From: Immundisolibacter sp.
GTDB taxonomy: Bacteria > Pseudomonadota > Gammaproteobacteria > Immundisolibacterales > Immundisolibacteraceae
Length of the DNA: 64,000 nt
Assembly (NCBI RefSeq): GCF_014359565.1
Contig: NZ_JACIZD010000012.1
Location: 1 to 64,000 of the forward strand
Direction of reading: 5' to 3'
In this document: positions 34,182 through 42,870 of the stretch, in pieces
How positions within the stretch are numbered: position 1 is the first letter of the stretch
How the letters are laid out: every line of letters begins with the position of its first letter
Made by a program: the position numbers and the translations under genes
Notes under the pieces: generated by a model
Databases searched by the model: none
The model's input: the letters and a program-made list of their open reading frames with translations, nothing else
What the model was told of the DNA's origin: nothing

Positions 34182-35459
34182 TCAGCCTGCCGCGGCCAGG
34201 CGGATGCGGCTGGGCGCGGGCGCCTTGCCTTCCATCAATCGCCGGTATTCGTAGTAGGGCGCCCGCTGCTGGGTTTCCTGCGTGTGATGGCCGCAGCGCA
34301 GGCCCTCGGCGGTGGTTTCTTCCGATTTCAGACCCCGGTTGAACAGCACCCACGGCGCCGTCCAGGCTTCCATGCCCTGCTGGATGCGATCAAACGTGGC
34401 CAGGTCGTCCGGTCCGCCGGCCCCGCCGGGGCCGTAGAAGAACTCATGCTCGCGCACCCGACGCAGGTTCATCTCGGCCGGCGCGCCGACCATGGAGGTG
34501 TGGTACTGGCGCACTTCGGTGAGGTCGGCCGCCAGGGGCCGGATCACCCGCACGTGGTATTCCAGGATCGCCATGTTCGGGAACAGCACGATGTTGAAGC
34601 GGTGGCGCAGCGCGTTCATGGCCCGCTGGCGGCCATGGGCACTGATCAGCATGTCGATGAACTCGGCCGGCCAGCGCTCGTGCACCTGCGCGTCGGTGAG
34701 GGTGTAGTTCTCGATGATGTTGTGGCCGAAGCCCAGGTCGTAGGCCTTCATGGGCAGGTTTTGGTACTGCTTCATGATCGGCAGGAAGCGGCTCATGATG
34801 TCGATGGCCGTGCGGTGGTTGTGCCACACGTGGTAGCCCTCGACGCTGCCTTCCAGCTGCGCCTTCCAGTTGCCGCGGTAGCGGTGCTTGTAGATGCCGG
34901 TGCGCCCGACGGTGATTTCGCCGGTTGGCGACAGGTCGCAGTAGTAGTCGATGTACTTTTTGGCGGCGGCGATGTGGGTGTCGAAGTCGCGCACGTCCGG
35001 GTTCAGGCTCGCGAACACGAAGCCGCGGTAGCTGCCCACGCGCGGCGCCGCCGGCAGGCCAAGGCCGGCGTAATCGAGCTCGCCCTCGTTGTAGCCGCGC
35101 GGCAGGCCGACCGCCTCCAGGCTGCCGTCCAGGCGAAAGGTCCAGGCGTGGTAGGGGCAGGTGAAACTTTCCGCGTGACCGAACTCGCGTGCACACAGGG
35201 TCGAGCCGCGGTGCGTGCAACGGTTGGCGATGACGTGGATTTGGCCTGCCATGTCGCGCGACATGATCACCGGCACGCGGCCGATGAAGCTGGTCTTGTA
35301 GTCGCCCGGGTTGGGCACCTCGCTGGCGTGGCCCACGTACACCCAGGTGGCGTGGAAAATCTTGTCCATCTCCTCGTCGAAGATGGCCGGGTCACGGTAC
35401 AGCTCGGCGTGGTTGGCCTCGGGCCGCGACATTTCCGGTCGGTAATGGCTCTGTGACAT
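34182..35459 (-). CDS. Rieske dioxygenase alpha subunit (first set)
   Basis: 425 aa. Rieske cluster ligands Cys81/His83 (CTHRGSTLC) and Cys101/His104 (CPYHAW). The mononuclear iron ligands His210 and His215 lie in EGYHVWHNH. The residue three before His210, the bridging Asp of naphthalene dioxygenase, is Glu207 here. The C-terminal catalytic domain has full length. Would dihydroxylate an aromatic ring; the substrate cannot be deduced. Beta subunit follows on the minus strand; the reductase lies downstream in opposite orientation. Confidence 0.92.
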   Translation of the reverse strand: MSQSHYRPEMSRPEANHAELYRDPAIFDEEMDKIFHATWVYVGHASEVPNPGDYKTSFIGRVPVIMSRDMAGQIHVIANRCTHRGSTLCAREFGHAESFTCPYHAWTFRLDGSLEAVGLPRGYNEGELDYAGLGLPAAPRVGSYRGFVFASLNPDVRDFDTHIAAAKKYIDYYCDLSPTGEITVGRTGIYKHRYRGNWKAQLEGSVEGYHVWHNHRTAIDIMSRFLPIMKQYQNLPMKAYDLGFGHNIIENYTLTDAQVHERWPAEFIDMLISAHGRQRAMNALRHRFNIVLFPNMAILEYHVRVIRPLAADLTEVRQYHTSMVGAPAEMNLRRVREHEFFYGPGGAGGPDDLATFDRIQQGMEAWTAPWVLFNRGLKSEETTAEGLRCGHHTQETQQRAPYYEYRRLMEGKAPAPSRIRLAAAG

Positions 35460-35619
35460 CGTTCGTTCTCCTCGGTCTGCACTTGGCGGCAGTTGAATCG
35501 GGTGCTGCGATTATCCGACGCTTTTCGGTCGCACATGCCACGGTGCGCAGCGCTCGGTGGCCGCGCCGCAGGCCGCAGGCGCCCACCGGCGCGCCGTGCC
35601 CGGCTGACGCGCGGTGCGT

Positions 35620-35906
35620 CTATTCAGGCAGGCGGTTGGCCGCGTCGTAGCCTTTTTTTCGTGACCTCGAATATCTCCTCCGCCGTGCCGCGGGCAGCCA
35701 GCAGGCCGCCATTGACCAGCTCTTTCAGGGCCGCTTCCCAGGCCGCAGTGGCGCGCGCATCCGCGCGGTTGTCGTCCGGCAGCAGGTTCCTGTCGTTGGT
35801 GACCAGCTCGTCACCCGTGCCGTAATGCGCAAACTGCACGATACCGGCCGGATCCTTGGCGGCCTCCTTCAGGAGCCGCTGCGGGTGCAGCCCGAAACAT
35901 GGTTGC
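35620..35906 (-). pseudogene. Small hypothetical protein with a frameshift in a 7-A run
   Basis: On the minus strand the frame reads LLKEAAKDPAGIVQFAHYGT, ELVTNDRNLLPDD, WEAALKELVNGGLLAARGTA then EEIFEVTKK. At the A7 run (35653-35659) the frame goes on as RLRRGQPPA to 35624, whereas dropping one A gives GYDAANRLPE and a stop at 35620. EVTKKGYDAANRL is the sensible end, as in the winged-helix-like C-terminal domain common in small proteins. No convincing start is visible upstream. The remaining 160 bases to 35459 and those to 36125 hold nothing I recognise. Confidence 0.5.
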
Positions 35907-36125
35907 GCCAAAACCGGCCCAGAAACAGCAGCACAAGATGCCGACCTTGACCTTCTCGGAAGCGCTGGCAAGGAGACGGGCAAGATGGGCGGGCGGTCGA
36001 AGGGTGGCCCTGCACCGACCCGCTGACACCGCGCCACGCCCGCACCCGATCGTTGAACGGGTGGTGAATCGTCGGCTGTGCGACCGGTAGCCCTCGCTTG
36101 TCGGGGATTTCCAACGCCCGGTCAG

Positions 36126-36380
36126 TCACGCCTCCGCAGCCTCGAAGGCCGCCACCGGCACTATTCGATTGACCGCGATCGACTTGCGCAGCGCCTTGAT
36201 GCGTTCGATTTCGTGCAGGGTTTGCGCGGAGAAATAAGACTCGCCGCAACTCGGGCACGACCACATGGGAATGGCCTCGATGACCAGCAGGGCCGCGCCC
36301 TGGCCGAAGCTGCGCGTGACGTGTTTCAACTGCACTGCGGCGCTGCCGCAATGAGCGCAGTGTTGCTCAACAACGGTAGA
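36126..36380 (-). CDS. YgiT-type zinc-finger protein (MqsA-like N-terminal domain)
   Basis: About 80 aa. CAHCGSA and WSCPSCGESYFSA supply two CxxC zinc-binding pairs, as in the N-terminal domain of MqsA. The frame starts around VVEQHCAHCG, directly overlapping the DUF4258 gene end, but the codons there are GTT GTT GAG; no ATG, GTG or TTG lies in frame before the zinc finger unless one goes deep into the upstream gene. Either an unusual start is used or the start has mutated. No HTH domain follows, so it resembles DUF4258 partners, not full MqsA. Confidence 0.6.
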   Translation of the reverse strand, partial: STVVEQHCAHCGSAAVQLKHVTRSFGQGAALLVIEAIPMWSCPSCGESYFSAQTLHEIERIKALRKSIAVNRIVPVAAFEAAEA

Positions 36381-36648
36381 CGGTGACGACGATGAGCTTG
36401 CCGGTGATGCCGATTTTGACGACAGCTTCCGCGGCGGTGCCGTTGAGCGTGGCGCCTGTGACGACGCACTTGACTTCGCGGCTTTGGGGGTCGCGCTGGC
36501 GCGCGGTGATTTGCCCCGTGAGGATGATGTTTTCGAGGTCGAGGATGCAGAGGTGGTCATCTTCAAGCTCTTCGGCGGCGCGGGTGGAAACGACGTAGTT
36601 CAGCGTACGGATCAGGTGGCGGAACTGGCTGATCGTTGCTGGTGCCAT
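36367..36648 (-). CDS. DUF4258 domain protein (putative toxin)
   Basis: 93 aa. VVSTRAAEELEDDHLCILDL, ENIILTGQITARQRD, REVKCVVTGATLNG and KLIVVTVYRC fit the DUF4258 family. These small proteins are coupled to YgiT-type zinc-finger proteins, as here with a short overlap, and the pair is regarded as toxin-antitoxin-like (cf. BrnT/MqsR folds). Activity has not been established for this pair. Confidence 0.72.
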   Translation of the reverse strand: MAPATISQFRHLIRTLNYVVSTRAAEELEDDHLCILDLENIILTGQITARQRDPQSREVKCVVTGATLNGTAAEAVVKIGITGKLIVVTVYRC

Positions 36649-36720
36649 GAAATCCAGTGTACGGAATCTGGCACGCGAAGTAGGTCTTGGGTTCGCCTGG
36701 GTCAGGGGTTGGTTGCGAGC

Positions 36721-37209
36721 TCAAAGCGGCTTGTCGAACCGTGCATCGTGGTCCTGTGCCATCGCCAGAATGACCGACCACGCCTGCTCGGACACCGGCA
36801 TCACCGACAGCCTGTTCCCGCGCCGCACCAGCGGCATGTCGATCAGCGCCGGGTGCTCGCGCAGTTCGGCGAGCGAGATCAGGCGCGGCAGTTTGCGCAC
36901 CAGGCGCACGTCGACCATGAACCAGCGCGGCTTGTCGGGGGTGGAGGCCGGGTCGAAGTATTTGCTCTCCGGATTCCACGAACTGTGGTCCGGATACGCC
37001 TCGCGCACGACTTCCACGATGCCGACGATGCCCGGCGGGTCGCAGTTGGAGTGGTAGAAAAAGGCCTGATCGCCGACCTGCATGGCGCGCATGAAGTTGC
37101 GTGCCTGGTAGTTGCGCACGCCGTCCCAGTGCTCGGTGGCGTCGGGCTTGGCGGCCAGGTGGTCGATGCCGAACACGTCCGGTTCGGATTTGAACAGCCA
37201 GTGGTTCAT
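36721..37209 (-). CDS. EVE domain protein
   Basis: 162 aa. MNHWLFKSEPDVFGIDHLA, WDGVRNYQARNFMRAMQVGD, FFYHSNCDPPGIVGIVEV and WFMVDVRLVRKLP are signatures of the EVE (PUA-like) family, predicted to read modified bases in DNA or RNA. Full family length. The start overlaps the plsY stop by 4 bases. Confidence 0.92.
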   Translation of the reverse strand: MNHWLFKSEPDVFGIDHLAAKPDATEHWDGVRNYQARNFMRAMQVGDQAFFYHSNCDPPGIVGIVEVVREAYPDHSSWNPESKYFDPASTPDKPRWFMVDVRLVRKLPRLISLAELREHPALIDMPLVRRGNRLSVMPVSEQAWSVILAMAQDHDARFDKPL

Positions 37210-37820
37210 GGGGTGCTCGGGGTGGCTGACTTGCGGCCGATGCGGCTTTCCGTGCCGGCGCGCAGGCGGGCGATGTTCTCGCGGTGGCGCCAGGTGAGGA
37301 TGGCGGCGATCAGCAGCGTGGTCAGCACCAGCGCCGGCTGGCGCGTCCACAGCGCGGTGTAGATCGGCGTCAACCCGACGGCGACCAGGGCGGCCAGGGA
37401 CGAATAGCGCGTGATGGCGGCGGTGGCGAGCCAGGTAAGACAGGCAGCCAGGCCAACCGGCGGGCTCATGGCCAGCACCACGCCGAGGGTGGTGGCGACG
37501 CCCTTGCCGCCGGCGAAGCCAAAATAGAGCGGGTACAAATGACCGAGAAACGCCGCGAACATGACCGCCGCCAGGCCCCACGGCGGCAGGTGCAGCGCAT
37601 GCGCCGCCAGCACCGGCAGCACGCCCTTGAGCAGGTCGCCGGCCAGGGTCAGGAAGGCCGGCCACTTGCCGCCGATGCGCAGCACGTTGGTGGCGCCCGG
37701 ATTGCGGGAACCTGCGCTGCGCGGGTCCGGCAGGCGCAGCAGGCGACACACGACAATGGCCGCCGACAGCGAGCCCAGCAGGTAGGCAACGACGGTGAGA
37801 GCCAGGGACAGAATCAACAT
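37206..37820 (-). CDS. plsY: Acyl-phosphate:glycerol-3-phosphate acyltransferase
   Basis: 204 aa integral membrane enzyme making lysophosphatidic acid from acyl phosphate, the first step of phospholipid synthesis. Conserved motifs: GSRNPGATNVLRIGGKWPA (motif 1), GHLYPLYFGFAGGKGVATTL (motif 2) and RHRENIARLRAGTE (motif 3). The first usually reads GSGNIGATN; here GSRNPGATN. Five hydrophobic helices. Confidence 0.95.
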   Translation of the reverse strand: MLILSLALTVVAYLLGSLSAAIVVCRLLRLPDPRSAGSRNPGATNVLRIGGKWPAFLTLAGDLLKGVLPVLAAHALHLPPWGLAAVMFAAFLGHLYPLYFGFAGGKGVATTLGVVLAMSPPVGLAACLTWLATAAITRYSSLAALVAVGLTPIYTALWTRQPALVLTTLLIAAILTWRHRENIARLRAGTESRIGRKSATPSTP

Positions 37821-37891
37821 GCGGATGACCGGGATGGATGAAACGCGGCGGGCGACAGGCGCAGCGACGCGGATATTAACGGTGCCGGCCC

Positions 37892-39049
37892 ATGCCTGAG
37901 CTGCCGCTGCCGGATGCCCAGGCGCTGGAGCTGTCGGCGCAGCTTGCGGGCCGCATCCGCGCGGCGATTGCCGCTGGCGGCGGGCGGCTGGGTTTCGATG
38001 CCTACATGCAGCTGGCCCTGTACGAGCCGGGGCTCGGGTATTACGTCAACGGGCTGCGCAAGTTCGGGGCCGAGGGGGATTTCACCACCGCGCCTGAGCG
38101 CTCGCCGCTGTTTGCCCGCGCGCTGGCGCGGCAGGTGGCGCAGGTACTCAGCGCCGTGCCGGATGGCGAGGTGCTGGAATTCGGCCCCGGCAGCGGCGCG
38201 CTGGCGGCCGAGTTGCTGGCGGAACTCGACGCGCTCGGCTGCCTGCCGCGGCGGTATCTGATGCTGGAGCTGAGCGCCGAGCTGCAGCAGCGCCAGCGCG
38301 CGGCAATCGCCCGGCGCGTGCCGCATCTGGCCGGGCGGTTGGCGTGGCTCGCGCAGTTGCCGGAGCAATTCACGGGCGTGGTGATCGCCAACGAGGTGCT
38401 GGACGCCATGCCGGTACGGCGGTTTCGTGTGGTGGATGGCGGCATTACCGAGCTTTACGTGACCACGGCGGGGGAGGGCATGGAGCTGGTCAACGGCCCG
38501 CCGCAGGACGAGCTGCTGGCAGCCCGCGTGGCCTCGCTCGATCTGCCCACCGGTTACGAATCGGAAGTCAATTTCGCCGCCGAGGCCTGGGTCCGCACGC
38601 TGTGCGAGCGCCTGCAGCGCGGCCTGCTGCTGCTGATCGACTACGGCTACGCGCAGGCCGAGTACTACCACCCGCAACGCCACACCGGCACGCTGCAGTG
38701 CCATTACCGCCAGCGCGCGCACGCCGATGCGCTGCTGTGGCCGGGTTTGCAGGACATCACGGCGCATGTCGATTTCACCGCCATGGCGCAGGCCGGATGC
38801 GAGGCCGGGGCGAGCCTGGCCGGTTTCGCCAATCAGGCGCAGTTCCTCATCAACTGTGGTCTGCCGCAGCTGCTGGAAGCGCTCGACCCGGCCGATCCGG
38901 CATACATGGACCTGGCCCTGCAGGTGCGGCAGCTGCTGCTGCCGCAGGCCATGGGCGAGGCCTTCAAGGTGCTGGCGCTGACACGCGGGCTGGACGACGG
39001 CGACGGTCTGATCGGCTTTGCCAGTGGCGATCGGCGGCACCGGCTGTGA
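37892..39049 (+). CDS. MidA/NDUFAF7-family SAM-dependent methyltransferase
   Basis: 385 aa (COG1565). LGFDAYMQLALYEPGLGYYV, KFGAEGDFTTAPERSPLFAR and VLEFGPGSGALAAELL are diagnostic; ANEVLDAMPVRRFRVVDGG and LLLIDYGYAQAEYYHP follow. The human member methylates an arginine of complex I; bacterial roles are unclear. Divergent from plsY across a 71-base gap. Confidence 0.92.
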   Translation: MPELPLPDAQALELSAQLAGRIRAAIAAGGGRLGFDAYMQLALYEPGLGYYVNGLRKFGAEGDFTTAPERSPLFARALARQVAQVLSAVPDGEVLEFGPGSGALAAELLAELDALGCLPRRYLMLELSAELQQRQRAAIARRVPHLAGRLAWLAQLPEQFTGVVIANEVLDAMPVRRFRVVDGGITELYVTTAGEGMELVNGPPQDELLAARVASLDLPTGYESEVNFAAEAWVRTLCERLQRGLLLLIDYGYAQAEYYHPQRHTGTLQCHYRQRAHADALLWPGLQDITAHVDFTAMAQAGCEAGASLAGFANQAQFLINCGLPQLLEALDPADPAYMDLALQVRQLLLPQAMGEAFKVLALTRGLDDGDGLIGFASGDRRHRL

Positions 39050-39102
39050 GCGGGGACATGTGCCGGTATTGACGCCGGTCAGGCTGACGCCGGTGCGGAT
39101 GG

Positions 39103-39129
39103 TTGAACGAGGCTAACGACCGTTAGAAT
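39103..39129 (+). promoter_or_regulatory. Possible promoter of the second dioxygenase operon
   Basis: TTGAAC (39103-39108) and TAGAAT (39124-39129) are spaced by 15 bases, slightly short for sigma-70. It is the best candidate in the 244-base gap before the alpha-subunit gene at 39294. Confidence 0.3.
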
Positions 39130-39293
39130 GCAGTTCGGCTCTGACAAGGCGTGCGGGAGTCGGCGGCCCAGGGAAGGGTAGTAGGGTGGTGCCGGTGGCC
39201 CCGGCACGCGCGCTTTCCAATCAGGCACGGGCTTCCCGCGACAGGGTGGCCCGATCCGCCGGCCCGGTGCCGGCATTACGCAGGAGCAAGGGC

Positions 39294-40541
39294 ATGCGTA
39301 TCGAACGTCTCTCCCCGGCCAGTTACCGGGACCTGATCCAGCCGGACCGCGTCCACGGCTCGCTGTATACCGAGCCGTACGTGTTCGAGGACGAGCTGGA
39401 CAAGATTTTTTCGCGCGGCTGGGTGTTCGTGGCCCACGACAGCGAGCTGCCGAACCCGGGCGACTACATCACCCGCACCGTCGGGCGCCAGCACTACCTG
39501 GTGGTGCGCGGCCAGGATGGCGCGGTGAACGTGTTCATCAACCGCTGCCAGCATCGCGGCAATCTGGTGTGCAACACCGCCGCCGGCAACGCCAGGAACT
39601 TCACCTGCCCCTACCACGGCTGGACCTTCGGCCTGAATGGCGAGCTGCAGGACGTGCCGCACGCCGGCGGCTTCCAGAAGGACTGGAGCAAGCTTGGCCT
39701 GGAGGTGCCGCGCAGCGGCAGCTACCGCGGTTTTGTGTTTGCCAGCGCGGCGCCGGACGGCATTACGCTCGACGAGCACCTGGGCCGCGCCAAGGAGCTG
39801 ATCGACCGCGCCTGCGACCTGTCGCCCGAGGGCAGGCTGCGCCTTTCCGCCGGCTGGGTGCGCCATGAGTACGGCGCCAACTGGAAGATGCTGCCCGAGA
39901 ACGACACCGACGGTTACCACGTCGGCTTCACGCATCAGTCCTTCGTGCGGGCCATCCGCTCGCAGTACGACCAGTTCGTGGCGGACGACACCTCGGCCAA
40001 CGGCGTCATCCGCGACTGGGGCAACGGCCACACCGAGATCGACTTTGCCGGCGGCTACACCAAGCCGCTGGAGTGGCTGGGCACCAGCCCCGAAAAGGCC
40101 GCCGACTACGTGGCCGCGATGGAAAAATCGTACGGCAAGGAGCGGGCCGCCGAGCTGATGCGCCTGGGTCCGCCGCACGCCTGCATCTGGCCGAACCTGT
40201 TTCTGGCCGAGATGAACATCGTCATTTTCCAGCCGCTGGCCGTGAACAAGAGCGTGCAGTGGCACACGCCGATGTTGCTGGAAGGCGCGCCGAGCCTGGA
40301 TTTTCGGCTGTTGCGGCAAAGCGAGGGGGCGCTCGGGCCGGCCTCGTTCCTGGTGGCGGACGACGCGTCGATTGCCGAGCGGGCGCAGCAGGCACTCGAA
40401 GCCGGTGATCCGTGGTGTGATTTGAGCCGCGGCCTGAATCGCGAGGAAACCGACCCGCGCGGCGTGCGTACCTCGCACATGACCGACGAGACCTCGAACC
40501 GCGGTTTCTGGCAGCACTACCTGCACGTGATGGCCGGCTGA
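39294..40541 (+). CDS. Rieske dioxygenase alpha subunit (second set)
   Basis: 415 aa. Rieske ligands in CQHRGNLVC and CPYHGW. The catalytic iron motif ENDTDGYHVGFTH has the canonical bridging Asp three residues before the first His and the second His five later. Catalytic domain complete. Ring-hydroxylating oxygenase component; substrate unknown. GGAG at 39283-39286 is the ribosome site for ATG 39294. Beta subunit follows 10 bases later. Confidence 0.93.
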   Translation: MRIERLSPASYRDLIQPDRVHGSLYTEPYVFEDELDKIFSRGWVFVAHDSELPNPGDYITRTVGRQHYLVVRGQDGAVNVFINRCQHRGNLVCNTAAGNARNFTCPYHGWTFGLNGELQDVPHAGGFQKDWSKLGLEVPRSGSYRGFVFASAAPDGITLDEHLGRAKELIDRACDLSPEGRLRLSAGWVRHEYGANWKMLPENDTDGYHVGFTHQSFVRAIRSQYDQFVADDTSANGVIRDWGNGHTEIDFAGGYTKPLEWLGTSPEKAADYVAAMEKSYGKERAAELMRLGPPHACIWPNLFLAEMNIVIFQPLAVNKSVQWHTPMLLEGAPSLDFRLLRQSEGALGPASFLVADDASIAERAQQALEAGDPWCDLSRGLNREETDPRGVRTSHMTDETSNRGFWQHYLHVMAG

Positions 40542-40551
40542 GGGGCACGCA

Positions 40552-41061
40552 ATGAGCACTGCAACACTCGAACAAGCCGCGCTCGGCGAAGCCGAACTGC
40601 GCGAAGTGACCGGCTTCATCTATCAGGAAGCGCGCCTGGCCGACGAGTCCCGCTACGCCGACTGGGAAGCCCTGTGGACCGACGACGGCGTGTACTGGGT
40701 GCCGCGCGCCGAGGGCCACGACCCGAACACGCACGTGTCGCACATCTACGACAACCGCACCCGTATCGCCACCCGCGTGCGCCAGCTGCTGACCGGCTAT
40801 CGTTACAGCCAGGAGCCGGCCTCGCCGATGCGGCGGTTGATTTCCAATGTCGAGATCGGCCGAACGGATGACGGCTACGAGGTCGGCTCGAACTTCATGC
40901 TGATCGAGACGGTGGTCCAGTCCACACACGCCATGCGCATCTGGGCCGGGCGCACCACGCACCGGCTGCGGCGCACGGACGAAGGCCTGAAGATGGCCTA
41001 CAAGAAGGTGGTCCTGGTCAATGGCGACGAGGCGATTCCGAATCTGGCATTTCTGATTTGA
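40552..41061 (+). CDS. Ring-hydroxylating dioxygenase beta subunit (second set)
   Basis: 169 aa. EVTGFIYQEARLADESRYAD, WEALWTDDGVYWVPRAEGHD and MRRLISNVEIG are typical of RHO beta subunits. Pairs with the alpha subunit at 39294. A perfect hairpin at 41123-41150 follows. Confidence 0.92.
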   Translation: MSTATLEQAALGEAELREVTGFIYQEARLADESRYADWEALWTDDGVYWVPRAEGHDPNTHVSHIYDNRTRIATRVRQLLTGYRYSQEPASPMRRLISNVEIGRTDDGYEVGSNFMLIETVVQSTHAMRIWAGRTTHRLRRTDEGLKMAYKKVVLVNGDEAIPNLAFLI

Positions 41062-41122
41062 TGGTTTGCCGCGGCGGCAAGGAATCCGCCCCCGAAGAGC
41101 GCCCGCCGCTCGCCTGATTGTA

Positions 41123-41150
41123 GAAAGCCGGATCGGGCGATCCGGCTTTC
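41123..41150 (+). terminator. Rho-independent-type hairpin after the second dioxygenase
   Basis: GAAAGCCGGATC (41123-41134) pairs base for base with GATCCGGCTTTC (41139-41150) around a GGGC loop; the tail is TTAGG, so U-run is short. Likely ends or attenuates the alpha-beta transcript before the thiolase genes. Confidence 0.65.
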
Positions 41151-41215
41151 TTAGGTCCGAACAGTCCGGGATGGATTGCTGCGGGCCTGCCCCCACAACC
41201 TTGAGGAGAAACTGC

Positions 41216-42391
41216 ATGGCCAGCAAGAAACCGCTGGCGGCGATCCGTGGCTTTGCCATGTCGGATCTGAGCCGTCAGTACATCGGGCCGACCTGGCAAC
41301 TGGCGGTCACCGCCATCCACCGCGCCATCGCCGACGCCGGGCTGAAGAAGTCCGACATCGACGGCCTGCTCATCAACAAGAGCCCGGTCGCGACGCTGAT
41401 GGACCTGCCGATGGACCTGCTGGACTACGCGGGCCTGAAGGATCTGACCCTGTGCTCGGTGGTCGAGGCCGAGGGTTCGTCCGGCGTGCAGATGGTGCAG
41501 CAGGCCGCGCTGGCAGTGCAGGCCGGCATGGCCAAGGCGGTGGTGTGCGTGTTTTCGGACGCGCCGATCGTGCCGGGGGTCAGTACCCAACAGGCCTTTG
41601 GCATGCCGCTGCCGCTGATGGGCAAGCTCGGCAGCGAGGCGCCGACTGGCCTGTTCGGGCCGGTGGCGGCCTATGCGCTGGCGGCGCGGCGCTACATGCA
41701 CAAGAATCATCTGACCGAGGATCACCTGGGCGCGGTGGCGGTCGCCTGCCGGCAGTGGGCGCTCAAGAGTCCGCTGGCGATGATGAAAAAGCCGCTCAGC
41801 ATGCAAGACCACCACAACTCGCCGTACGTGGTGGAGCCGTTTCACCTGTTCGACTGCTCGTTCCCGGTCAACGGCGCCGTGGCCGTGGTCGTGACCAGTG
41901 CCGAGCGCGCCGCCGACGGCCCACAGCCGGCGGTGTACATCCACGGCATGGGGCAGGGGCACCGCGGTGTGACCAACCGGCGCGGCTTCGAGAACGAGAT
42001 CGAGATCGGTGCCAAGCTGGCCGGGCAGGGCGCCTACGCCATGGCCGGTGTCGGCCCCAAGGACATCGACTGCGCGCAGGTTTACGACGCGTTCACCTAT
42101 TGCATCCTGCTGCAGCTGGAGCAGTACGGCTTCGTCGAGCCGGGCGGCGCCGGTGAGTTCGTGCTGGCCGGCCAGACGGCGCCGGGCGGCAGCTTTCCGG
42201 TCAACACCGGCGGCGGCCAGTTGTCCGGCTATTACCTGCAGGGCGGCACGCCGCTGTCGGAGGGCGTGATGCAGGCCCGTGGCACGGCCGGCGAGCGCCA
42301 GGTCAAGCACGATCTGGTGCTTACCGCCGCCTACGGCGGGCGCATGATGTACCACGCCTGCATGATCACCAGCCCGCACGCCAGCCTGTAA
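41216..42391 (+). CDS. Thiolase-family protein (SCP2/BbsB-like)
   Basis: 391 aa. Thiolase fold: YIGPTWQLAVTAIHRAIADA, VVEAEGSSGVQMVQQAALAV, QVYDAFTYCILLQLEQYGFV and NTGGGQLSGYYLQGG. The usual nucleophile context (xxCxSG) is replaced by VEAEGSSGVQ, as in lipid-transfer or BbsB-like thiolases that act with an OB-fold partner. It may cleave a CoA-bound beta-keto intermediate. GAGGAGA at 41203-41209 precedes ATG 41216. The next gene is the expected DUF35 partner. Confidence 0.85.
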   Translation: MASKKPLAAIRGFAMSDLSRQYIGPTWQLAVTAIHRAIADAGLKKSDIDGLLINKSPVATLMDLPMDLLDYAGLKDLTLCSVVEAEGSSGVQMVQQAALAVQAGMAKAVVCVFSDAPIVPGVSTQQAFGMPLPLMGKLGSEAPTGLFGPVAAYALAARRYMHKNHLTEDHLGAVAVACRQWALKSPLAMMKKPLSMQDHHNSPYVVEPFHLFDCSFPVNGAVAVVVTSAERAADGPQPAVYIHGMGQGHRGVTNRRGFENEIEIGAKLAGQGAYAMAGVGPKDIDCAQVYDAFTYCILLQLEQYGFVEPGGAGEFVLAGQTAPGGSFPVNTGGGQLSGYYLQGGTPLSEGVMQARGTAGERQVKHDLVLTAAYGGRMMYHACMITSPHASL

Positions 42392-42401
42392 GGAGGTCGC
42401 C

Positions 42402-42821
42402 ATGTACGACATCACGCGCATCAAGGGCTGGCCGATGCCGGTCCTGAACGAGTTGAACCAGCCGCATTTCGACGCCATGGCCGACGGCAAGGTGTTGGTG
42501 CAGCACTGCCCGGACTGCGACACCTGGCTGGCGCCGGGCGCATTTGTGTGCGAGAACTGTGGCTCGACCGCTGTGCAGTGGCGTGAGGCTTCCGGCCGCG
42601 GCGAGATCTATAGCTACGTGGTCATGCACCGCACCTTCGACCCGGCCTTCGAGGCCATGGTCCCGTACAACGTGTGCCTGATCGAGCTCGCCGAAGGTCC
42701 GCGCCTGCTGGCCAACGTGGTCGGCGTCGCCAACAACGACCTGACCATCGGCCGCGCCGTGCAGGCCACGTTCGAGAAAGTCGGCGAAGGATTGCCGCTG
42801 CTGAAATTCAAGCCCGGCTGA
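42402..42821 (+). CDS. Zn-ribbon/OB-fold protein (DUF35), thiolase partner
   Basis: 139 aa. A rubredoxin-like zinc ribbon (HCPDCDTWLAPGAFVCENCG) is followed by an OB fold (GRGEIYSYVVMHRTFDPAFE, VPYNVCLIELAEGPRLLANV). Such proteins bind acyl-CoA and form a complex with SCP2-type thiolases, e.g. BbsA-BbsB. Starts 10 bases after the thiolase. Confidence 0.9.
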   Translation: MYDITRIKGWPMPVLNELNQPHFDAMADGKVLVQHCPDCDTWLAPGAFVCENCGSTAVQWREASGRGEIYSYVVMHRTFDPAFEAMVPYNVCLIELAEGPRLLANVVGVANNDLTIGRAVQATFEKVGEGLPLLKFKPG

Positions 42822-42870
42822 TCCTCGCCGCGTTCTGCCCCCACCAGACCTGCGACAGGAGACGGCGGCC

